From a virus, in the IMG/VR virus record IMGVR_UViG_3300030329_006034, positions 1 to 64,000 of that record: a DNA stretch of 64,000 bases, one strand, 5' to 3'. Below are positions 33,480-41,111 of the stretch, in pieces. The position numbers were made by a program, and so were the translations under genes. The notes below the pieces were generated by a model that searched no databases, was not told the DNA's origin, and worked only from the letters and a program-made list of their open reading frames with translations. Each line of letters begins with the position of its first letter. The first letter of the stretch is position 1.

Positions 33480-34162
33480 TTAATGAAAAGGAAAAATCTA
33501 TATATAACAGTTTTTTATACGCGTCTCGAAAAGCAAAGAACAAACCAGTTCGGTTAAGGCAAAATTTTGACAATATAGCTAGTAAAGATGAAGTAGCTCT
33601 TAAAAAGCTTAATAACCTTTTATCAAAATACTCGCATATTAATTATAGTGATTTTTTTATAGCGCCATATGAAGTATATGGCCCGGATGAGTACTTTGAT
33701 TTGTCGTTCTTTAATACGAGAAGAGCTATAAAGTGCTATTCGTTATATTGTAAAGATAAAGAAACACGAGACCCGGATAGTGAAGATACTATTAGCACAT
33801 TAAAGGAATGTTTAAAGTTTATCTATAAATACTGTTCCGAAGAAAAAATAACACTCCAGGAATATAAAACATATATACCGGGAGTAGCTTCGGATCTTTT
33901 ACCGGGTAGTGCAATACCAGAAGTATTTTATCATTTAAAAAACCACCATATCAATTTCTATACACTACACGCGCTTTATATGGATACAGCAGTAAAAGAT
34001 ATAGATACAGAAATATTCAATTGGTTTATACCTGATTTTATAGATTTATATTCCAAGACACGTATTAAATTTTTAAGTTCCAAATCACTTAAGGAAAAGG
34101 CAAAAAAGGGTCTGAAAATAATAGAACAAAAACTGTTGAAGTTCAGCGCGCAGTCGTTATAA
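33476..34162 (+). CDS. gp59-like helicase loader candidate
   Basis: A 228-residue all-helical basic protein immediately before gp32. T4 gene order here is 33-59-32, and T4 gp59 is 217 residues, all helical. IPEVFYHLKNHHINFYTLHAL, a helix-turn-helix pattern in the C-terminal half, resembles the gp59 C-domain block. gp59 loads gp41 on forks covered with gp32; all three partners are within 3.2 kb. The assignment depends on synteny and size. It overlaps the previous gene by 4 bases. Confidence 0.5.
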   Translation: MINEKEKSIYNSFLYASRKAKNKPVRLRQNFDNIASKDEVALKKLNNLLSKYSHINYSDFFIAPYEVYGPDEYFDLSFFNTRRAIKCYSLYCKDKETRDPDSEDTISTLKECLKFIYKYCSEEKITLQEYKTYIPGVASDLLPGSAIPEVFYHLKNHHINFYTLHALYMDTAVKDIDTEIFNWFIPDFIDLYSKTRIKFLSSKSLKEKAKKGLKIIEQKLLKFSAQSL

Positions 34163-34163
34163 T
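34158..34163 (+). promoter_or_regulatory. Early-type -10 box (TATAAT) of gene 32
   Basis: TATAAT overlaps the stop codon region of the previous gene; 6-nt spacer TATGGC before ATG. Confidence 0.55.
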
Positions 34164-34169
34164 TATGGC

Positions 34170-35000
34170 ATGAGTACTTTTAATACTTCAATGTTTCAAT
34201 CAATTAAAGACGCGTTAGCAAGCTCTGATAGTAAGGGCTCTGCTACATTCAACGAAATTATGCAGACTAAGGTCGGTAATACGTTTACGGTTAGACTTTT
34301 GCCTTTTGCAAAAGATCCTAGTAAGACATTTTTTCATTATTACAATCACGGGTGGAATTCCTTTGCTACTGGACAGTATGTGCAGACGTTAAGTCCGCAG
34401 ACGTTTGGTGAGCGTGATCCTATCGCTGAAGAACGTTTCAAGGTTCTTCGTACTGGTAGTGAAGAAGATAAAGAAAAGATGAGTGCTGTTCGTCGTTTGG
34501 AAAAATGGCTTGTAAATGTTTATGTTATTGACGACCCTGTCAATCCAGACAACAACGGTAAGGTAAAAATTCTGCGGTATGGTAAGCAGCTTCAAAAAAT
34601 TATTACTGAAGCTATTGAAGGCGAAGATGCTGAAGAGTTTGGTCCACGTATTTTCGATCTTGGTTCTGAAGGTGTAAACTTTAAGATCAAGGTTGAGCAG
34701 CAAGGTGATTTTCCGACATACGTTTCTTCGAGATTTACCGCTGCTGGTAAAGTTGATCTTTCGGAAGACCAGCAAAAGGATATTTATGATGGTGTGTTTG
34801 ATCTCACCGAGGTGTTTACTCTTAAGTCTTATGATGATCTTAAGGAAATGTTCAACGAGCATTACTACTGCAAGACTGAAGATACTACCCCGGAGACAAC
34901 AGCGCCAGTTCCGGAAGCAACTCCAGCAGAGCCAGAGCCGGTAGCTGTTGCTAATGACACGGTAGAAGAAGATATTGACGACTTGTTAAAGGATCTTTAA
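34170..35000 (+). CDS. 32: Single-stranded DNA-binding protein (gp32)
   Basis: A 276-residue gp32 relative. VGNTFTVRLLPFAKDP and YYNHGWNS match the core OB-fold start, LVNVYVIDDPVNPDNNGKVK the basic core block, and a very acidic tail (EEDIDDLLKDL) ends the protein, as gp32 needs for partner binding. T4 gp32 binds zinc with one His and three Cys; here the segment QTLSPQTFGERDPIAEERFK has no Cys, so this core is zinc-free. Partners UvsX, gp43, gp59 candidate and primase are in the window. Confidence 0.9.
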   Translation: MSTFNTSMFQSIKDALASSDSKGSATFNEIMQTKVGNTFTVRLLPFAKDPSKTFFHYYNHGWNSFATGQYVQTLSPQTFGERDPIAEERFKVLRTGSEEDKEKMSAVRRLEKWLVNVYVIDDPVNPDNNGKVKILRYGKQLQKIITEAIEGEDAEEFGPRIFDLGSEGVNFKIKVEQQGDFPTYVSSRFTAAGKVDLSEDQQKDIYDGVFDLTEVFTLKSYDDLKEMFNEHYYCKTEDTTPETTAPVPEATPAEPEPVAVANDTVEEDIDDLLKDL

Positions 35001-35001
35001 T

Positions 35002-35487
35002 ATGCAAGAACCACCAATGACGCCAGAGGCTAAAGCAGCCCTAATGCAATTTGTTGGCCAGACATATGGTCAAATGAATAAGCAAGATCAAATGATTGTA
35101 GGTCAATCGGGTAATTTACAGCCCAAGTCTGATCAATTAAGACAAACATTTGAATCGGTAGCAAAAATGCCTACAGCGCAAAGACCTCAGCAAGCACCAC
35201 CGCCTCAGCAAGCACCACCAGCGGAAGAGCCACCTCAGCAAGTTGCTCCTGTTACACCGGAGCAAGCGGCGAAGGAGTTACAGCAACAAGCTACGCCACC
35301 ATCACCTGTAGGGCCTCAAGGACAACCAGGTATACCAGGACAACTAGATTTAGATTTTAGCGAACCAAGTAAAGCAGATAAGCTTATTAGTATTCTGGAG
35401 AAGCAAAATTTGATTCTTAAAGAAATAAGCTTAAAATTAGATAATGGAAAACCTCTTAAAGCTAACAAACAAAAGCGAATTTCTTAA
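35002..35487 (+). CDS. Pro/Gln-rich hypothetical protein
   Basis: A 161-residue low-complexity protein one base after gp32. Residues about 55-115 are Pro/Gln/Ala-rich (PQQAPPPQQAPPAEEPPQQV) with a short collagen-like GPQGQPGIPG, followed by a helix (SKADKLISILEKQNLILKEI). It may be a flexible adaptor. Its last 44 bases overlap the start of gp45. Confidence 0.5.
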   Translation: MQEPPMTPEAKAALMQFVGQTYGQMNKQDQMIVGQSGNLQPKSDQLRQTFESVAKMPTAQRPQQAPPPQQAPPAEEPPQQVAPVTPEQAAKELQQQATPPSPVGPQGQPGIPGQLDLDFSEPSKADKLISILEKQNLILKEISLKLDNGKPLKANKQKRIS

Positions 35488-36166
35488 GTTTCTAGACGCT
35501 ATATCTAAAATTAACGATCAAGGTGTAATTTTAGATATTAAAGATCAAAAAGTATCAGCTCTTGTTTCGAGTCTAGATAACACGTTGATACTTCATACCG
35601 AGCTAACAGGTACTGATGGGGCAGACAATACTTTAAATATACCAGATGTTAAAAAGTTTAAGCATGTTCTGGATACTATAGAAGGTGAGAGTGTAGATCT
35701 TATCATTAATCAAAATAATATTGAATACAAGGGCAACGATATCAAATTTAAATATCATCTCTACGAAGAAGGTTTTATAACTCGCCCTAGTATTAATTTA
35801 GATAAAATTAATAAATTTACGTACGATGTAGAGTTTAAATTAGATAAAAACACCCTACAGCGTATTTTTAAAGGCTGTGGATTTGCTCATGAAACTAATA
35901 AAATCTATTTTTATACAGATAATAATAGATTGATGGCTGAGCTTACAGATAGAGCCCGACATAATACTGATAACTTTACATTATCTGTCTGTGATGCGGA
36001 CTTTACGTTAGATCCCATACCGGTAAATTTAGATAATATAAGACTTTTATCTGTTATTGATGATGGGTTTAATGTGAGAGTTAATACTGAATACGGTGTC
36101 GTTGTATTTGATATTCAGAGCAATGATATTAAATTAAAGTATATAATCTCAGCCTTAACTCAATGA
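35444..36166 (+). CDS. 45: Sliding clamp (gp45-like)
   Basis: A 240-residue protein with the two-domain clamp pattern: MENLLKLTNKSEFLKFLDAI, GVILDIKDQKVSALVSSLDN, PDVKKFKHVLDTIEG, then a second copy-like half from FTYDVEFKLDKNTLQRIFKG. T4 gp45 (228 residues) forms a trimeric ring that tethers gp43 and is also needed for late transcription with gp33 and gp55. The call rests on pattern and context, since clamps vary in sequence. No clamp-loader gene is in the window. ATG 35444 lies within the previous gene. Confidence 0.72.
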   Translation: MENLLKLTNKSEFLKFLDAISKINDQGVILDIKDQKVSALVSSLDNTLILHTELTGTDGADNTLNIPDVKKFKHVLDTIEGESVDLIINQNNIEYKGNDIKFKYHLYEEGFITRPSINLDKINKFTYDVEFKLDKNTLQRIFKGCGFAHETNKIYFYTDNNRLMAELTDRARHNTDNFTLSVCDADFTLDPIPVNLDNIRLLSVIDDGFNVRVNTEYGVVVFDIQSNDIKLKYIISALTQ

Positions 36167-36501
36167 TCGTGAACCAAAAGAAAAATAAACTAAAGACGCC
36201 GGGCTACTTTATTAAACGTCTTAAAGATAACGATTTTGTTACTTTACGAATTTTTACTAAATACAGTGAATCTGATCCACGTAAATGGACAGTTTTAGTT
36301 GACCCGGGAGGAGCGTCCGTTTTTATTACTTGTTTTGAAAACACCCCGTTTAGAGGAGAGTATCTGTTTTCCTTTAATGATGGTAATCAAAACTTTAATA
36401 ATAATTTTAGCCTAAAGACCGATTCTATTGAAGTCGTTGTTCAAAAGCTCTTAAAGAGTGGTGTTCGCCAGAAGGATGAAAGTGATTTTTTAAATAAATA
36501 A
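36163..36501 (+). CDS. Conserved hypothetical protein of T4-like marine phages
   Basis: A 112-residue protein overlapping gp45 by 4 bases (ATGA). GYFIKRLKDNDFVTLRIFTK and KWTVLVDPGGASVFITCFEN are conserved blocks I recall from cyanophage replication clusters, without known function. The fold looks alpha/beta with several beta strands. Being inside the gp45-primase run it probably serves replication or late-transcription control. Confidence 0.6.
   Translation: MIVNQKKNKLKTPGYFIKRLKDNDFVTLRIFTKYSESDPRKWTVLVDPGGASVFITCFENTPFRGEYLFSFNDGNQNFNNNFSLKTDSIEVVVQKLLKSGVRQKDESDFLNK
36495..36500 (+). promoter_or_regulatory. Late-type box (TAAATA) of the gene at 36506-36832
   Basis: Tandem TAAATAAATA with a 5-nt ATAAT spacer before ATG. 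Confidence 0.5.
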
Positions 36502-36505
36502 TAAT

Positions 36506-36832
36506 ATGGGTGATAGAGATCAAGATCAAAGCTTCGATAATGATGAAGAGCTAAGAGAAATGGTTGAACGAGCTCTCAAGGAAAGTATTAAAGAGAAAAA
36601 AACGTTTAAACGCCGTAAAGATTTAGCGTATAGAATATCCTCTATAATTAGCGAATATTTAGATTGCTATATCTTATTGGGGTATGACTTCAATGGCAGG
36701 CACTTAGACATAAAAGCGGCAAATACCCCGCAACAAGCAGAAGCTCTTAATTCCTTTTTACTCAAATATTTTGCATCTGAAGCGCATTCAATAAAAGGTT
36801 TAAATCCCCCAGGGCCTGATGAGCTATTGTAA
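36506..36832 (+). CDS. Conserved hypothetical protein
   Basis: A 108-residue protein: acidic first 20 residues, a Lys-rich helix (KESIKEKKTFKRRKDLAYR), then a beta-helical part with YILLGYDFNGRHLDIKAANT. I recall a similar small protein in cyanophage replication regions. No catalytic motif is visible. It overlaps the following gene by 14 bases. Confidence 0.5.
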   Translation: MGDRDQDQSFDNDEELREMVERALKESIKEKKTFKRRKDLAYRISSIISEYLDCYILLGYDFNGRHLDIKAANTPQQAEALNSFLLKYFASEAHSIKGLNPPGPDELL

Positions 36833-37160
36833 GAGAGACATATATGCGGTTGAGACAGGTGACTACATAGGGCAAATGTTCGCTATAGTCGATCTTAAAG
36901 AAGATACTATCGGGTGCCTTATTCTCCCGTCCATGGAAAATATTAATGTTCCACGAAAATCGTTTGATAACGGAAGGAACAATGATATAATTAAATTTGT
37001 AGAAAAGCTTCCTAAAGACGTTTATTCAGTTGTTGAGGCGCAATATAGAAAAAATGAAAACCCTGATAATAGACGGAAACAACTTAATACACCGAACGTT
37101 TTATACAGCAAAGACACAGTCGAAGAAGACAAACAACCACTCGGATTACCAGGTAAGTAA
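36819..37160 (+). CDS. Hypothetical protein with long overlap into the exonuclease gene
   Basis: A 113-residue protein; the first 80 residues (MSYCKRDIYAVETGDYIGQM... EKLPKDVYSVVEAQY) resemble a conserved cyanophage family. The last 35 codons share 107 bases with the exonuclease gene in another frame, so the C-terminus is constrained by both. The role is unknown. Confidence 0.5.
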   Translation: MSYCKRDIYAVETGDYIGQMFAIVDLKEDTIGCLILPSMENINVPRKSFDNGRNNDIIKFVEKLPKDVYSVVEAQYRKNENPDNRRKQLNTPNVLYSKDTVEEDKQPLGLPGK

Positions 37161-37938
37161 CTTCCACATATACTTTACGCTTAATGCTGTTAGCTCCTAC
37201 GTCAAGCAGTTTGTTCCCGATAATACAATATTTGTATGGGATGAAAAGAAAGAGTATAAACCCAATATACGCAAGAGTATCCTTAAAGAATATAAAGGTA
37301 ATAGATCAAAAGATTTAACGCCGCATCAAAATAATGAGGTAATTAAATCTATTCTCTATTCTATGGGAATTAACTCTATTTTTCCCCGTGAGTTGGAAGC
37401 CGATGATATTGTCGCGTATATTTGCAGAGAACACGAAGGTACGAAGGTTATAGTTTCTGTAGATAGAGATTTTCTGCAACTGGTCAGTGCAGAGTGCACT
37501 TTATATGATCCCATCCGGAAAAAGTTCTTTGAAGAAGGAAATTTTGAAGAAGAGACAGGATATAGTGATGTATCGCAATGGTTTACAGCAAAATGTTTAA
37601 CAGGTGATAAGTCGGATAATGTACCAGGTATACCTCGTTTTGGTAAAGCATCAGTTAAAAGGTATTTTGAGGATCCTAGCTATATGCTAGACGAAAAACA
37701 GCGAGAAATATTCAAACGAAATTTAGATATATTTTGTTTAGATAAGTATGAGTCGCTTCCAGATGAAAAGCAGTACTATAAGGAACAATTAGAAGTTAAA
37801 ATAGACCCCTGTTATAAGACGTTCCTTGAGCATTGTGAAGAACACTCGTTTAAGCGTATTCTTGATAAAAAAGAAGACTGGCATAATTTGTTTTTTATGA
37901 AAAGTCTGTATAATAAGTTAAATGATATCGCTTCCTGA
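37054..37938 (+). CDS. rnh: 5'-3' exonuclease / RNase H (FEN family)
   Basis: The 294-residue FEN-type nuclease removes RNA primers in T4. Metal ligands are complete: IIDGNNLIHR (D7), RELEADDIVAYI (E113/E115, D117, D118), SVDRDFLQLV (D137, D139) and TGDKSDNVPGIPRFGKAS (183-200, with the H3TH part). I start at ATG 37054, since an earlier TTG at 37030 only adds LRRNIEK before the conserved first strand. It ends 17 bases into the primase gene. Confidence 0.9.
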   Translation: MKTLIIDGNNLIHRTFYTAKTQSKKTNNHSDYQVSNFHIYFTLNAVSSYVKQFVPDNTIFVWDEKKEYKPNIRKSILKEYKGNRSKDLTPHQNNEVIKSILYSMGINSIFPRELEADDIVAYICREHEGTKVIVSVDRDFLQLVSAECTLYDPIRKKFFEEGNFEEETGYSDVSQWFTAKCLTGDKSDNVPGIPRFGKASVKRYFEDPSYMLDEKQREIFKRNLDIFCLDKYESLPDEKQYYKEQLEVKIDPCYKTFLEHCEEHSFKRILDKKEDWHNLFFMKSLYNKLNDIAS

Positions 37939-38983
37939 AGACTTTGTTATACTTAAGTTTTTTGAACTAGGCTTTTATCCAAAGTATAATAAATTTAATA
38001 ACGTTTATCAATGCAGCTGTCCTATCTGCAGAGAAGGTAAATCGTTAGGCAAGAAAAGACGGTGTTATTATATTCCGAAAAACGAAAATATATTTTGTCA
38101 TAACTGCGGCTGGTCTGGCAAGCCATTAAGATGGATAAAGGAAGTTTCAGGTACTACAGATAAAGACATAATTAAAGAATTAAAAGACCATGTTCCAGAT
38201 GCTAAAGATATTATCGATAGAGATCAAGATACTAAACCAGACTTTAAAGTCACTACCTTACCTAAGGACTGTATTAATTTGTCTGACGAGCTTCAGCTTG
38301 ACTTTTATAGTAACAGCAACGTTGTTACGGCTGTTCGGCATTTAATTAAGGAAAGGCGGTTAGATACTGCCGTAAATAAACCTTCAGCGTTATATGTATC
38401 ATTAACTGACATGGTTCATAAGAATAGACTCGTTATACCGTTTTTTAATGAGAGTGATGAGATTGAGTTTTATCAAACTAGGACAGTCCTAAACAAAGAC
38501 AAAAAAGTTAAACCAAAATACCTAGGAAAGGTAAACGCGGAAAAAACTTTGTTTAATATTGATCGAGTAAGCAGTGATCATGATTGTGTTTATATATTTG
38601 AGGGACCTATTAACGCATTCTTTACAAAAAATTCTGTTGCTGTGGCAGGAATTACTGAACGAGGTAAATCATTTACTCAACGACAGGAAGAGCAGTTAAA
38701 TACAACGCTTAAATGGTATGATAAGACGTGGATACTTGATTCACAATGGGTTGATCAAGCATCCTTAGTAAAGTCTGAAGTATTACTAAAACAAGGGGAG
38801 AGAGTGTTTATTTGGCCAGAAAAATTTGGGAGGAAATTTAAAGACTTTAACGATATTGCAATTGCTTGTAAGATAGATGAGATTAAGTGGAAATTTATAG
38901 AAAAAAATACCTTCGACGGAATCGAAGGTATTGTAAGGTTATCCGAAATTAAAAAATATCGAAATCAGACGTATTTAAACTGA
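37922..38983 (+). CDS. 61: DNA primase (gp61-like)
   Basis: A 353-residue DnaG-type primase. The zinc-binding domain has CPIC (33-36) and CHNC (59-62) pairs. The TOPRIM core shows YIFEGPINAFFTKN (E227) and later LDSQWVDQASLVK and KDFNDIAIA, where DxD-type acids are expected. T4 gp61 has 342 residues. It works with gp41, encoded at 30986. The 3' end converges with the gene at 38965, overlapping by 19 bases. Confidence 0.88.
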   Translation: MISLPEDFVILKFFELGFYPKYNKFNNVYQCSCPICREGKSLGKKRRCYYIPKNENIFCHNCGWSGKPLRWIKEVSGTTDKDIIKELKDHVPDAKDIIDRDQDTKPDFKVTTLPKDCINLSDELQLDFYSNSNVVTAVRHLIKERRLDTAVNKPSALYVSLTDMVHKNRLVIPFFNESDEIEFYQTRTVLNKDKKVKPKYLGKVNAEKTLFNIDRVSSDHDCVYIFEGPINAFFTKNSVAVAGITERGKSFTQRQEEQLNTTLKWYDKTWILDSQWVDQASLVKSEVLLKQGERVFIWPEKFGRKFKDFNDIAIACKIDEIKWKFIEKNTFDGIEGIVRLSEIKKYRNQTYLN

Positions 38984-39402
38984 GCGTTACCAGTTTGTGC
39001 AAGGTAACCTTTAAACGACTCGTTTAGTGCTGCGAGCTCTGTAGCAACTCTAGCAATTTTACGCTGTTCAGAGGCTTTCATTCGATCAAAGATGGTATCA
39101 GGCTCTGCATTAGCTAAAAGAGTTTGAATAGAGTTGGGTGACGACCCATTTAAGTACTCTAAGAAGGTTTCAATTTCACCAACCCATCCTTCGAGGGTAG
39201 CTCTCATAGCTGCATTACGCTCGCTTACAGCTTGCGCAGCTTTTACATTAGGATCTTCTTCTACGGCAGTCTCATCAACATCAATATTAACATCAAAGTC
39301 TTCTGCACTTGTACCATCCTCTAATTCTGCCTCAAAAGCTTCTCGCTCTTCTACTGCTTGTTCAGTGAGAGATTTAAAAAAACGTCTTTCGAATTTAGTC
39401 AT
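38965..39402 (-). CDS. Hypothetical late protein with head-targeting-like N-terminus
   Basis: A 145-residue, acidic, helical protein. MTKFERRFFKSLTEQAVEE is an amphipathic start with L-T-E at 12-14, then an acidic linker and helices (EGWVGEIETFLEYLNG; KIARVATELAALNESFKGYL). The late-type box is at a 5-nt distance. It may be packaged in the head; that is inference from the N-terminus. Confidence 0.55.
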   Translation of the reverse strand: MTKFERRFFKSLTEQAVEEREAFEAELEDGTSAEDFDVNIDVDETAVEEDPNVKAAQAVSERNAAMRATLEGWVGEIETFLEYLNGSSPNSIQTLLANAEPDTIFDRMKASEQRKIARVATELAALNESFKGYLAQTGNAQFKYV

Positions 39403-39407
39403 AAAAT

Positions 39408-39413
39408 TATTTA
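39408..39413 (-). promoter_or_regulatory. Late-type box (TAAATA) of the gene at 38965-39402
   Basis: CTAAATA, spacer ATTTT (5 nt), ATG. It is back to back with the plus-strand box at 39424 in a 32-base gap. Confidence 0.55.
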
Positions 39414-39423
39414 GTCTCTAGCA

Positions 39424-39429
39424 TAAATA
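39424..39429 (+). promoter_or_regulatory. Late-type box (TAAATA) of the gene at 39435-39806
   Basis: CATAAATA, spacer ATTAC (5 nt), ATG; no ribosome site is present between box and start. Confidence 0.55.
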
Positions 39430-39434
39430 ATTAC

Positions 39435-39806
39435 ATGGATGGAGCGGAATTTCCTTATAGTGTAGGCCCAGAAGATAAGCCTATTAATTTTCATATGAAT
39501 GTACAGGATCAAATATCTATGTACAAAGATAATGAAAAAGATCAAAAGGCGCCGCCTATTTTACCGTTTGATCTTGAACCCATGAATCAAGAGCTGTGTG
39601 AAGTTTTCTCTAGACTAGCAAATATACGTAATATGTTAGCTCGCGCAGTTAATCAACCAGTACAGGGTGATCCTACAGAACTACCATATGATCAAGCAGC
39701 TGGAAAAATTAATAAGGGTGCGGTACAAAACATAACCAATAAAATTGATCAGATTAATGACTTGATACTTGATATTCCGGGTGACTTGGCTAAAATAGCT
39801 ATATGA
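39435..39806 (+). CDS. Hypothetical late protein
   Basis: A 123-residue protein without a known domain. The N-terminal 50 residues are polar with Pro; the rest is helical (ELCEVFSRLANIRNMLARAV; VQNITNKIDQINDLILDI). It overlaps the membrane protein gene by 4 bases (ATGA). Confidence 0.5.
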   Translation: MDGAEFPYSVGPEDKPINFHMNVQDQISMYKDNEKDQKAPPILPFDLEPMNQELCEVFSRLANIRNMLARAVNQPVQGDPTELPYDQAAGKINKGAVQNITNKIDQINDLILDIPGDLAKIAI

Positions 39807-40261
39807 CTATTTTAAGGTCGCTTCTTATTACCATATTAGTATCAGCTGCTATTGGTTTTGGATTGCGTAATGTATTTGGATTCTGGGAAACAGCAGTTCT
39901 CGCTTTTGTTGTACAATTTTTAGCAGCGTTTATTGTCTCCTCTTTAAAAATAAACAGAGTAGATAATTTAACTGCGGAATTTGAAAACGAACTACAGCAA
40001 CTACTTGACTTAAGTGAAGTATCTATATCTTGCCCTTGCGGGAATTACTCCTTTACTGAGAATGTATTCATGAATATGGAAAGCGCATACACTTGTGAAA
40101 AATGTAATAATGAATTTAGACTCGAAATTAATGTAACACCAACTCTTCTTACTCAGCCTATTAGTATTAACCAAACCTTTGCTGATCTTACAAAAGAAGA
40201 ACTTCCAGAAGATGACGAAATTAAAATCACCTCTGAGTACAAGCAAGGAACGGAACTATAA
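39803..40261 (+). CDS. Membrane protein with zinc-ribbon-like domain
   Basis: A 152-residue protein with two hydrophobic segments near the start (about 5-20 and 31-47, LAFVVQFLAAFIVSS) and then a soluble part with CPCG (77-80) and CEKC (98-101), a zinc-ribbon spacing. It should sit in the inner membrane with the ribbon in the cytoplasm. Zinc-ribbon membrane proteins in phages may act in lysis timing or in superinfection exclusion; nothing here decides. Confidence 0.6.
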   Translation: MTILRSLLITILVSAAIGFGLRNVFGFWETAVLAFVVQFLAAFIVSSLKINRVDNLTAEFENELQQLLDLSEVSISCPCGNYSFTENVFMNMESAYTCEKCNNEFRLEINVTPTLLTQPISINQTFADLTKEELPEDDEIKITSEYKQGTEL

Positions 40262-40330
40262 TATAGTTGTATAGAATATGAACATTGATAGGTTTATCTT
40301 AAAAGATAGTAGTCCCAATACAATGGAATT
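40248..40330 (+). repeat. Copy 1 of a duplicated promoter plus N-terminal coding segment
   Basis: A 35-base block (40248-40282), with TATAAT at 40257-40262 and the ATG, matches copy 2 at 40847-40881 in 33 of 35 bases. A second block (40299-40330) matches 40898-40929 in 29 of 32. Confidence 0.8.
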
Positions 40331-40844
40331 ACAATTTAACTCTCAAATACAACAAGATAAGTGGATTTGTCAAGTGCTTGAAAATCTAAAAAACGGAACA
40401 TGGGTCGATATAGGTTGTGGAGCTCCAATATATATCAATAATACTTACGTACTAGAAAATCAGCTAGGATGGAAAGGAATATCATTAGATCTCGATAAGA
40501 GTTCAACTGATCAATGGAGAGAAGTAGGTAGAGATACTAAAATGGTCTTTAATCAAGATGCTTTAACTACTGATTATAAAAAATTATTTGAAGAATGTAA
40601 TATGCCTAAAGTTATAGATTATCTTTCTCTAGATCTTGAACCTCCGCAGTTAACATTACAGGCGTTATATAAAATACCTTTTGATGATTATAAGTTTAAG
40701 TGTGTAACTTATGAAACTGATGTTTATCGAACTCTAGAAACAGTTGAGCCTTCAAGAAAGCTTTTTGCAGAAAAAGGCTACATTTTAGTTCAAGAGATGG
40801 GTAGTCAAGATGACTTTTATATACATCCTGATTGCGTTAATTAG
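40278..40844 (+). CDS. FkbM-like methyltransferase
   Basis: A 188-residue protein. WVDIGCGAPIYINN (42-55) is the SAM-binding motif, GISLDLDK carries the acidic strand end, and DYLSLDLEPPQLTLQAL (114-130) matches the FkbM motif 4 region. FkbM enzymes O-methylate sugars or polyketides. The N-terminus FILKDSSPNTMEL is shared with the next gene, as if both grew from one copied 5' end. It lies near the sugar cluster at 41112-45494. Confidence 0.68.
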   Translation: MNIDRFILKDSSPNTMELQFNSQIQQDKWICQVLENLKNGTWVDIGCGAPIYINNTYVLENQLGWKGISLDLDKSSTDQWREVGRDTKMVFNQDALTTDYKKLFEECNMPKVIDYLSLDLEPPQLTLQALYKIPFDDYKFKCVTYETDVYRTLETVEPSRKLFAEKGYILVQEMGSQDDFYIHPDCVN

Positions 40845-40846
40845 TA

Positions 40847-40929
40847 GAACGGAACTATAATATAATTATATAGAATATGAAAAATTTTAAATTTAATTTA
40901 AAAGATGGTAGTACCAAAACAATGGAATT
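40847..40929 (+). repeat. Copy 2 of a duplicated promoter plus N-terminal coding segment
   Basis: Counterpart of 40248-40330. It has two overlapping TATAAT boxes (40856-40861 and 40861-40866), the latter 10 nt before the ATG. Confidence 0.8.
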
Positions 40930-41110
40930 TGATGAACTAGTTCGTTGGGCGTGTTTAATTGAAGCTCTTGAAGTAGTTGGCGGTCAAGAAGACGTAGATG
41001 TAGATAGTGATAAATGGATTAAACCCTTAGCTTTCCAAAAGTATATCGACGAAAGATATCACTCTATGAGACATGACCTTAAGGTTGAGGCTTCTTTAGG
41101 TAATTTGTAA
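40877..41110 (+). CDS. Small hypothetical protein sharing its N-terminus with the methyltransferase
   Basis: A 77-residue protein. Its start FNLKDGSTKTMEF matches FILKDSSPNTMEL of the upstream gene; the remainder (DELVRWACLIEALEVVGGQ, a helix; then KPLAFQKYIDERYHSMRHDL) is unrelated. The fused N-terminal peptide could be a sorting or interaction tag. It ends one base before the convergent 769-residue gene. Confidence 0.55.
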   Translation: MKNFKFNLKDGSTKTMEFDELVRWACLIEALEVVGGQEDVDVDSDKWIKPLAFQKYIDERYHSMRHDLKVEASLGNL

Positions 41111-41111
41111 G

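Noticed and set aside
37030-37053. TTG at 37030 as start of the exonuclease
   Set aside because: ATG 37054 begins right at the conserved first strand of the FEN fold.
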